NCBI RefSeq assembly: GCF_000014185.1
Contig: NC_008148.1
Location: 2,274,001-2,338,000, forward strand
Reading direction: 5' to 3'
Origin: Rubrobacter xylanophilus DSM 9941
GTDB taxonomy: Bacteria; Actinomycetota; Rubrobacteria; Rubrobacterales; Rubrobacteraceae
DNA: 64,000 nucleotides
The position numbers and the translations under genes are program-made. Positions 25,384 through 32,252 of the stretch are shown piece after piece (positions within the stretch are counted from its first letter, which is position 1; every line of letters starts with the position of its first letter). Under the pieces are notes generated by a model. It worked only from the letters and a program-made list of their open reading frames with translations, searched no databases and was not told where the DNA came from.

Positions 25384-25394
25384 AAGTTCTGTAA
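23664..25394 (+). CDS. IS1182-family DDE transposase
   Basis: About 576 residues from ATG 23664, with GAGGAGG 8 nt upstream (an in-frame GTG lies at 23655). The N-terminal domain has FYCPDNRRPSVPPSLLATAL and GVSDEEAKARADFDLRWKVA. A catalytic Asp lies in VVLDTSYVLGRGAVKDTYNL, the second near VVGDCAYGDGDTRK, and the Glu probably in the C-terminal EHRLARLMQLGVRQARYFG. A Cys cluster (CACPAGQ; CDVCPLRSSCVRAH) is typical of IS1182. The frame runs through the right inverted repeat and ends at a TAA at 25392, outside the element, supplied by the IS256 end. Confidence 0.9.
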   Translation: MLGRQSDLAGGGHPYLDHVRRDSFYGFLALHRQELFSDEDFAEFYCPDNRRPSVPPSLLATALLLQAYEGVSDEEAKARADFDLRWKVALGVGLKERPFAKSTLQLLRARLIINERMRTVFRRSLDFARHTGYLPSRRLKVVLDTSYVLGRGAVKDTYNLLADGIVMLVRELAAGACSDPEQWARERGLGRYFGSSLKGEAGIDWDDPEARQAFLEGVVADADRLLKVAREAVEGSTAGDPELRCGRLRDAALLLERLLMQDIERREDGARLKQGVSPDRVVSVHDPEMRHGRKSERRRFDGHKAQVAVDPESQLITAADVLAGNAPDHERALELVEQVEANADAVVEEVVGDCAYGDGDTRKTFAEAGRRLVAKVATRRGVTQFPKEDFRIDLEEMSCACPAGQKTRKVVSISSGDRYGAPGVPLRAFRFDAAICDVCPLRSSCVRAHVGKGRLVMIHPQEALLQEARAFQRSEAFAPYRELRQAAEHRLARLMQLGVRQARYFGRTKTLFQLLMAATVANLTLVATRVGLMRDRNHPQTIISIHVHALFMVRRVFATLSPRSEPGFSATLLEVL

Positions 25395-25441
25395 TTTCCT
25401 CCAAGAAGCCTCACCCTTCCTCTTCTATCGCTCCACGAGCA

Positions 25442-26657
25442 TCACCTCCTCAGAGCCTCACACTCCTCCGAACGCTGATGCTCGCGCAACTGCTCCATCT
25501 GCAGGTAGCGCCTCCCTGTCACCATTCCTCCGACTGCTCGACCGCCAAAGCCGTAACCAGGCGCAGGCACGATCCCCTATTCGGGAAGATCCTCACCACC
25601 CGCGTGCGCCGCTTTATCTCCTGGTTTAGCCTCTTTAGGCCGTTGGTGGTGCGGATGCGTCTGCGGTGAGACTCCGGGAAGGCCAGGCAAGTGAGGCACT
25701 CCTCGACATGCTCTTCTTCTATGTGCTCGGCCACCTTCGCATAGCCCCTCTCGCGCCACGCCTCGGCCGCGCTCGAAGCGATCCGGAGGGCTTGGTCCCT
25801 GGCGGGCGCGGCGAAGATCGGCTCGTAAGTCCGCGGCGAGAGCCTTGCGCCTAGCATGGCCCACCATCCCAAGCAGGTTCCTCGAGTAGTGGACCTGGCA
25901 GCGTTGCCAGCAAGCCCCCTGGAAGTGCCTCTCGATGGCCGCCTTCAACCCCTCGTGGTCGTCGGAGACCACCAGCTCCACCCCCGAAAGGCCCCGCCCC
26001 TTCAAGGAACGGAACAGCTCGTGGTAGGTTGCCTCGCTCTCAGTGTCTGCAACCTCCACAGCGAGGATTTCCCTGAAGCCGTCGTCCCTGACCGCCGAAA
26101 CGATGAGTACTGCCTGACTCACCACCCGCCCGCCGGTTCGTACCTTCTCGCATTAAGGGCGTCAACAAACAGGTAAGGGTACGCCCCGGCCTCCAGCCGA
26201 CGGCTCCTCCAGGCCTCGAGTTCCGAGTCGAGCTTGCCGGCCAGCGAGGAGATGAGGCTCTTGGAGAAGGAGGTGCCGCACAGTTCCTCGGTTATGTCCT
26301 TGACCTTCCTGGTGGAGACCCCATCCACGTACATCTCCATCAAGGCCAAAACAAGCGCCTTCTCGTTCCTCTGGTAACGGGAAAAGAGCCGGCTGGAGAA
26401 GGTCCCTTCCCGGTCTTGCGGGACGAGCAGGTTCAGCGTGCCCACCCTGGTGCGCAAAGCCCTCGGCCTGTGGCCGTTGCGGTGGCGGTGCGGTTCTCGC
26501 CGCGCTCGTAGGGGGCGGCGCCGATGTGCTCGGTCATCTCCGCTTCCAACAGCTCCTCCTGGAGCACCCTCTCTACGATCTCGCGCAAGAAGTCCGGGTC
26601 GTCCAGCAAGACCTCTTGCGCCAGCTGTGCGTCCACCCTACGATGATCTGTGGCCAT
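25442..26657 (-). pseudogene. IS256-family (mutator-type) transposase, four frameshifts
   Basis: Ordered pieces are LQEELLEAEMTEHIGAAPYE (from ATG 26657), GTFSSRLFSRYQRNEKALVL, STRKVKDITEELCGTSFSKS with YLFVDALNARRYEP (first catalytic Asp), GVELVVSDDHEGLKAAIERH (second Asp), and KRLNQEIKRRTRVVRIFPNR (catalytic Glu) ending EQSEEW. One more base is missing before the tail TGRRYLQMEQLREHQR, which ends at 25442. This is a full mutator-type transposase broken by single-base changes, so the element cannot move by itself. Confidence 0.85.
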
Positions 26658-26782
26658 CGTTACTCTGTTTCCGATAGGTTGACTTCAGACACCAACCATC
26701 TTGGAGGATGATGGCCCCTCTTTTCTAGCGGGCCACCAATTTACAGAAGTTTATGGACGCAACCGTTGAAAACTGGAAATTT

Positions 26783-28885
26783 GTTTCAATCCCTTATAGG
26801 TAGGCTCAAAACTAGGGCGAGCCGTAGTCTTCCCGGTACTGCTCCTCGGCGTTTCAATCCCTTATAGGTAGGCTCAAAACCATCATCACCGGTCACGTCG
26901 GGAGCCTGGGCGGCCTGGTTTCAATCCCTTATAGGTAGGCTCAAAACGCGGCCGCAGAGGAAGAAGGAGGAGGAAGAGGACTTGTTTCAATCCCTTATAG
27001 GTAGGCTCAAAACGGACGCCGCGGTGCGGATGGGCGGCGGAGTACGTGTTGTGTTTCAATCCCTTATAGGTAGGCTCAAAACCGCGAAGCTCGCGGGCAA
27101 GAACCCGCTGGTAGATAGGGGTTTCAATCCCTTATAGGTAGGCTCAAAACGGCGCAATTTCGAGGATATCTTCGGGCGTGCGCCTTCGTTTCAATCCCTT
27201 ATAGGTAGGCTCAAAACGTGAGAGCTCCCCCCAATGGAGGCCGCTCTCATGCCTGTTTCAATCCCTTATAGGTAGGCTCAAAACGTAGTGATCGAGGGCT
27301 ACCTTGGCCGCGAGAACCCGTTTCAATCCCTTATAGGTAGGCTCAAAACACATCCCCGGCTACCGCTTCTCCGCTGACTCGCGCCAGTTTCAATCCCTTA
27401 TAGGTAGGCTCAAAACGGGCCGAGCCTGCCGGATGCTCGCAAAACGCCGGTAGTTTCAATCCCTTATAGGTAGGCTCAAAACCCACGTGGGCGACTACCA
27501 GCTGGCTTCAAAGCCATGGAAGTTTCAATCCCTTATAGGTAGGCTCAAAACGCTCCCGGATAGATATGCTGAGGAGGGGGGAGTTGGAGTTTCAATCCCT
27601 TATAGGTAGGCTCAAAACCCTCATGGGCGGCCTCCAGCTGCGGGATCCGCCCTACGTTTCAATCCCTTATAGGTAGGCTCAAAACGACAAACTGGTAGTC
27701 CACCCTCTGGGAGTCTATCCACGTTTCAATCCCTTATAGGTAGGCTCAAAACGGGCTAGCCCCTCCTCGCCCGCCCGCAGGAGGACGGGTTTCAATCCCT
27801 TATAGGTAGGCTCAAAACGGACTTTGTGGTGTCCCACCATGACCCGGTGGAGGTGTTTCAATCCCTTATAGGTAGGCTCAAAACGAGGCCCCCCTTCCGG
27901 GGGGCCGGTCCCCCAGGATCGGTTTCAATCCCTTATAGGTAGGCTCAAAACGAGGAGGCGCGCAGGCAGCTGGAAGAGGGCAGCAAGGGTTTCAATCCCT
28001 TATAGGTAGGCTCAAAACCCTCCAGTCTGCGAAGACGACTGGAGGCTCGAACGCAGTTTCAATCCCTTATAGGTAGGCTCAAAACGGGCCGCCTCGTCAT
28101 CAGTCCCCGGAATGCCAATTATGTTTCAATCCCTTATAGGTAGGCTCAAAACTGCCACCCCGCGGGAGAAGCGCTCCAGCTCCTCCGAGGTTTCAATCCC
28201 TTATAGGTAGGCTCAAAACAGTCTGGGGCGTGGACGTACAGGGCGGGCCTTGCGGGTTTCAATCCCTTATAGGTAGGCTCAAAACCCGGGAGCTCGTCCG
28301 GGAGCTTGCCGCCAGGCGCTAGTTTCAATCCCTTATAGGTAGGCTCAAAACTCTCGAGGGCGGACCGGAGAGGGAAGTGAGAAAGAGGTTTCAATCCCTT
28401 ATAGGTAGGCTCAAAACGGGCGGTGGGGCTCCTGTAGCCCCACCACCCTGAAGGTTTCAATCCCTTATAGGTAGGCTCAAAACGGAGGCTCCCTCGCCGG
28501 AGGAGGTCTGGAGCCTCCTGTTTCAATCCCTTATAGGTAGGCTCAAAACTAGGGTTCGAAGCGTACCCTACTTGTTGCATGGCATGGTTTCAATCCCTTA
28601 TAGGTAGGCTCAAAACATATGGACGCCGTCGTCGTTGGGATTTGGGTCTACGGGTGTTTCAATCCCTTATAGGTAGGCTCAAAACGAAGCTTATGCCGCC
28701 GTAGGACGCCCCGCTCTTTCGGTTTCAATCCCTTATAGGTAGGCTCAAAACCTCCGGGTCGGACCAGGCGTAGGAGCGCATCAGCGCGGTTTCAATCCCT
28801 TATAGGTAGGCTCAAAACTTTTTCCACAGGGGCATAATCTCCTCAGCATCGAGTAGTTTCAATCCCTTATAGGTAGGCTCAAAAC
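26783..28885 (-). CRISPR. CRISPR array, 32 repeats and 31 spacers
   Basis: 32 copies of a 30-bp repeat that begins GTTTCAATCC, continues CTTATAGGTA and ends GGCTCAAAAC on the plus strand, spaced by 35-39-bp unique sequences. I see no variation among repeats. The reverse complement ends ATAAGGGATTGAAAC, the 3' end (crRNA 5' handle) usual for type I-A/I-B and III repeats, so transcription is on the minus strand. The leader is then right of 28885 and the degenerate repeat at 23465 is the distal end. No cas gene lies within this window. Several spacers contain long perfect inverted repeats (see findings). Confidence 0.98.
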
Positions 28886-29101
28886 CAACCTCGAATATCC
28901 CCTTTTGCAGCTAATTCTTCTGAGATCCCTCCCTTCGCAAAGCGGCTCTCACTCGAAGCCATTATAGAGCAAAGCGCTTTGTAAAGCCAGATCCCCTGTC
29001 GTCGAACCCCCGGGGGTGATGCGCTACCGGAGGTCGACGCGCCGTGCGGGAACCGATGCCTCCCCATCCCAGAAGAGGCCGAAAGGAGACGCCGATCGCC
29101 G
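28886..29101 (-). promoter_or_regulatory. CRISPR leader with -10 box and 12-bp palindrome
   Basis: Read on the minus strand, TATAAT (plus 28961-28966) lies about 75 bp before the first repeat. The perfect palindrome CAAAGCGCTTTG occupies 28970-28981, inside the spacer between -10 and -35, and TGGCTT (plus 28984-28989) sits 17 bp upstream. The stretch next to the array is less GC-rich than its surroundings, as leaders are. A short open frame MASSESRFAKGG starts in the -10 box and runs into the repeat; I take it as chance. Confidence 0.55.
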
Positions 29102-29962
29102 CTACGGCCTCGCAGGCCCCTCGCGTTCCAGAGCATCGAGCACGACGCGGTACGCGTTGGCATCGAAGACGATCCCCAGGTGCCCCGAGGGATCGTAGGG
29201 ATAGCGGTCCTGCAGTAACACGTTGGTCAGTTGCCGGGGAGGTCCGGAGAGGAAGCCAGACGTGTAGGGGACCACCACGGCGTCGGTGCGGGTAGCGATA
29301 ACCGTGTAGTCCACCTCTCCCGGGGTCTCGTCTCCCGAGTTGAGCCTCCGGAGAAAAGCCGATCCGATCTGTTGCTGATCGCAGGAGGTGCACAGCCCGA
29401 GAAGGCCCGCATCCAGGGCTATGGGCGACCCGTACAGCAGGCGCTCCGGCACCCGCGTGCCGTGGTTGGAGGGGGCAAGCCCGACGAGATCCTCTACCTT
29501 CCCCGCCCCGCCGAGGTACTTGATGTAGTAACGGGGCATCATGCCGCCCTGGCTGTGCCCCACGATGGATACCTTGCGCGCCCCGGTGTAGGCGAGAACC
29601 CGGTCCACGAACCGGCCAAGCTCCCGCGCTGACTCCTTTATGTCCCCCAGAGCGTAGACCGGCCCCACATGGTCCCCGTAGTCGAGAGCGTAGACGCAGT
29701 ACCCCCTCCCGGCAAGCCAGGGAGAGAGCCGGAGAAAGTTCGCGCGCATGTTGGCGAAGGTGCCGTGCACGAGCACCACCGGAGGCCGCCCGGCCTCGGG
29801 CCGGCACGATGGGTCGTTCGCCCCGGGCGGAGCAGGCCCCTCCTCCAGCAGAAAGTCCCCTCCCCCCTCCTCCGCAGCCCCCGCAGCGCCGGAGAAGGCC
29901 AGCGCCCCGCACACCGCCGCAAGCAGCGCCCCAAACGCCAGAACGGCAAAACCGACCCTCAA
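29102..29962 (-). CDS. Secreted triacylglycerol lipase (alpha/beta hydrolase)
   Basis: I start at TTG 29962, with GGAGG 8 nt upstream; an in-frame GTG lies at 29971. A signal peptide is visible (FAVLAFGALLAAVCGALAF then SGAAGA). The mature protein has the oxyanion segment VVLVHGTFANMRANF, the nucleophile elbow VGHSQGGMMPRYYIKYLG, an Asp in ATRTDAVVVPY and a His in SGHLGIVFD. This is the LipA/EstA-like secreted lipase pattern of actinobacteria. Two Cys near residue 190 (LCTSC) may form a disulfide. It is the sole gene on this strand between leader and tRNA. Confidence 0.85.
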   Translation of the reverse strand: MRVGFAVLAFGALLAAVCGALAFSGAAGAAEEGGGDFLLEEGPAPPGANDPSCRPEAGRPPVVLVHGTFANMRANFLRLSPWLAGRGYCVYALDYGDHVGPVYALGDIKESARELGRFVDRVLAYTGARKVSIVGHSQGGMMPRYYIKYLGGAGKVEDLVGLAPSNHGTRVPERLLYGSPIALDAGLLGLCTSCDQQQIGSAFLRRLNSGDETPGEVDYTVIATRTDAVVVPYTSGFLSGPPRQLTNVLLQDRYPYDPSGHLGIVFDANAYRVVLDALEREGPARP

Positions 29963-30001
29963 AACCCCCACCTCCGCACAGCTCCCTCGCCTTACCGATT
30001 G

Positions 30002-30017
30002 TTATCCAATGATAACC
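30002..30017. promoter_or_regulatory. Inverted repeat upstream of the lipase gene
   Basis: GTTATC-CAAT-GATAAC, a perfect 6-bp inverted repeat with a 4-bp spacer, 40 bp upstream of the lipase start in an AT-richer patch. Candidate operator or part of the promoter. Confidence 0.3.
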
Positions 30018-30068
30018 GAATAGAAGGGCGAAAGGCAAGGGGTTGCTCCGGTGGGGTTGGGAGGAGAG

Positions 30069-30141
30069 CGGGCCTGGAAGGATTCGAACCTCCGACACGC
30101 GGCCCCGGAAACCGCTGCTCTATCCCCTGAGCTACAGGCCC
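30069..30141 (-). tRNA. tRNA-Arg (CCG)
   Basis: On the minus strand the acceptor GGGCCTG pairs with CAGGCCC. The D arm is TAGCTCAGGGGATAGAGC, the anticodon arm GCGGT-TTCCGGG-GCCGC has anticodon CCG, and the T arm is TCGGAGGTTCGAATCC. The discriminator is G. CCA is not encoded. Confidence 0.93.
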
Positions 30142-30224
30142 GCGAAGACTGCCCGCAAAATATACCGCAGGAATCCGGGATCGGCAACGGGTCCGGCGGC
30201 GGACCTGGAGGGTTCTGCACCTGC

Positions 30225-30230
30225 TATACT
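30225..30230 (+). promoter_or_regulatory. -10 box (TATACT) close to the phosphoesterase start
   Basis: TATACT ends 14 nt before ATG 30245, so the transcript would have a leader of about 7 nt and there is no Shine-Dalgarno. One of a series of such short-leader promoters in this window. Confidence 0.5.
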
Positions 30231-30244
30231 AGCCCGACCTGCCG

Positions 30245-31006
30245 ATGTACGCGGTCATCTCGGACATCCACGGCAACCTGGAGGCGCTCGAGGCGGTGCT
30301 GGCGGACATGCCCGACGGGGTGGAGCTCGTCTACTGCCTGGGGGACGTGGTGGGTTACGGGGCGAGCCCCAACGAGTGCTGCGACCTAGTGCGCGAGAGG
30401 GGGATGCCGACCATCTCCGGCAACCACGACCTCGCGGTCACCGACCTCTCCACCGACCTGAACTGGTTCAACCCGGTGGCGGCGGCGGCCGTGCTCTGGA
30501 CCAGGGAGCAGCTGAGCGAGGAGAACGCGGAGTTCCTGCGCACCCGGCCGCGGACCATCAGCACCGAGGGGGCGATCTTCGTGCACGGCTCCATCCGCGA
30601 CCCGGACGAGTACATCACGACCTCCTCCGCGGCCGAGGAGAACCTGGCGCTGCTCAAGAGCCGCTACCCCGGCACGCCCGTGTGCTTCTTCGGGCACACC
30701 CACGTAAAGGCGGTCGCCCCCCCGCCGGCGGACGGGGCGGTGCTCGGCGAGGGCAGGTTCGACCTCGGGGTGGGCGGGCCGTACCTCGTCAACCCGGGCT
30801 CCGTGGGCCAGCCGCGCGACGGCGACCCGTTCGCCTCCTACGTGCTCGTCGAGGAGGGGGGCATCGAGGCAGCGGAGAACGGGCGCCCGGCGGGTCCGGT
30901 CGTCACCTACCGTCCCGTGGAGTACGACATAGAGCGGGCGCAGGCCAAGATCCGGGCGGCCGGGCTGCCGGAGATGCTGGCCGAGCGTCTGGCGGTGGGC
31001 CGCTAG
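30245..31006 (+). CDS. Calcineurin-like metallophosphoesterase (YfcE/MJ0936-like)
   Basis: 253 residues. Metal ligands are seen in order: SDIHGN (residues 6-11), GDVVGYG, GNHD, a His in FVHGS and GHTHVKA. This is the compact phosphodiesterase fold of the YfcE type, usually acting on cyclic nucleotides or phosphodiesters; the substrate is not deducible. The C-terminal 40 residues are a variable tail. It is followed after 5 nt by dtd, so the two form an operon. Confidence 0.85.
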
Positions 31007-31011
31007 GGAAG

Positions 31012-31452
31012 ATGAGGGTCGTCCTGCAGCGGGTGAAGAGCGCCTCCGTCACGGTGGAGGGCGAGACCGTCGCCAGCATCGGCGAGGGCCTGCTGCTGCT
31101 GGTGGGCGTGGGCCGGGAGGACGGCGAGGCCGAGGCGGGGTGGCTGGCGGAGAAGGTGGCGTCGCTGAGGATCTTCGGCGACGAGCAGGGGAAGATGAAC
31201 CTGAGCGTCCGGGACGTCGGGGGCGAGGTGCTGGCCGTCTCGCAGTTCACGCTGCTCGCCGACACCCGCAAGGGCAACCGGCCGAGCTTCATCCGGGCCG
31301 CCGATCCCGAGAGGGCCGAGCCGCTCTTCGAGTACTTCTGCGAGCGGCTGCGCGAGGCGGGGGTCTCCTCCGTCAAGACGGGCGTCTTCGGGGCGGTGAT
31401 GGACGTGGCGCTCGTGAACGCCGGCCCGGTGACGATCGTTCTGGAGCGCTAG
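31012..31452 (+). CDS. dtd: D-aminoacyl-tRNA deacylase
   Basis: 146 residues from ATG 31012, with GGGAAG just before. It begins [18 protein letters not shown] and contains the active-site motifs [18 protein letters not shown] and [10 protein letters not shown] at the C-terminus (the cross-subunit GlyPro motif). It removes D-amino acids from mischarged tRNA. Its stop shares the palindrome CTAG (31449-31452) with the stop of the convergent methyltransferase gene. Confidence 0.95.
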
Positions 31453-32252
31453 GGAGCCCGGCCCTCCACGTAGAGGGTGGCGGGGCGGGTGTAGCCCTCG
31501 CGGCGGATGCGAGAGCGCAGCCCCTCCCACCGGCGGCGGAAGCGGGCGGCGCTCTGCAGGGGGAGGCGGCGGAGACCGGCCGGCTCCCCGCCGGAGAGGA
31601 CCAGCCGGTCGAGGTGGCGCAGGGGCTGGGGCGGGAGCAGGCGCCAGCGGACGTCTCCGAGAAGGCGCCGGTGCAGGCGCACCAGGCGCTCCGGCGGACC
31701 TATCCCGTAGAGCTCGTCGCCGGAGAGCTCGCGCTCCAGGTCGGCGAGCAGCCGCTCCTCCTCCAGCTGGACCGCAGGGGAGCCGCGGTCCACGAAGTCG
31801 TCGGTCGCGACGCGCCCTCCGGGCCGCACCAGGCGAGCGAGGCTCTCGAGCGCTGCCTCCGCGCCGCGCTCTCCGCCGCGCAGCTCGTGGAAGAGCCCGG
31901 AGGAGTAGGCGAGGTCGAAGGAGCCGGGCTCGAGGGGCGGCTCCCGCACGTCGCCCGCGACCAGCCGGACGCCCCGGATACCGTCCCGCCTCAGGGCCTC
32001 TCCGGCCTCCTCCACCCTGCCGGGGTCCAGCTCGAGCGCCGTGACGCTCCCCCCTTCGCCCACGCGCTGCGCGAGCCCCTCCAGCCACAGGGGGGAGGCC
32101 CCCCCGGCGTAGAGGACGTCGGCGCCGCGGAGGTCGCCCAGCAGGCTTAGGTGCCGGTCGCAGAAGGAGATCAGGTCTTCGTGGTAGTCCTCCAGCTCCC
32201 GGCGGGTGAGCGGGGGAGCCCGGCGCCCTCCCTGTATAATCTCGCGCGTCAT
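31449..32252 (-). CDS. SAM-dependent methyltransferase-like protein
   Basis: 267 residues from ATG 32252. [20 protein letters not shown] replaces the usual motif [15 protein letters not shown] is motif II, and [20 protein letters not shown] is the class I methyltransferase middle. The C-terminal third ([20 protein letters not shown]) is specific and unknown. The target is unknown. Its ATG and the ATG of the divergent ABC-F gene overlap (TCATGA), so the actual start could be a little further in. Confidence 0.7.
32235..32240 (+). promoter_or_regulatory. -10 box (TATAAT) directly before the ABC-F gene
   Basis: TATAAT ends 10 nt before ATG 32251. Transcription would start about 4 nt before the start codon, a leaderless or near-leaderless message. 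No Shine-Dalgarno is present. Confidence 0.65.

Larger units (their letters stand above)
23565..26768. mobile_element. IS256-family element (dead) interrupted by an IS1182-family element, inserted in the CRISPR array
   Basis: AAAACTGGA is present at 23556-23564 and 26769-26777, a 9-bp direct duplication as IS256-family elements make. The right end reads inward GTCCATAAACTTCTGTAAATT. If the nested element and one CTAG are removed, the left end reads GTCCTAGAAGTTCTGTAATTT. The two agree as imperfect terminal inverted repeats. The transposase gene inside is frameshifted. Confidence 0.75.

Noticed and set aside
23577-25387. AAGT as the target duplication of the IS1182 element
   Set aside because: AAGT flanks both ends, but reading CTAG as the duplication restores a matching IS256 terminal repeat, so CTAG is preferred.
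28146-28580. Open minus-strand frame with the repeated peptide FEPTYKGLK
   Set aside because: It is the translation of CRISPR repeats; the repeat length (30) plus spacers stays in frame by chance.
28879-28953. Short frame MASSESRFAKGGISEELAAK between leader promoter and array
   Set aside because: It starts inside the -10 box and ends in the first repeat; it is probably chance in leader DNA.
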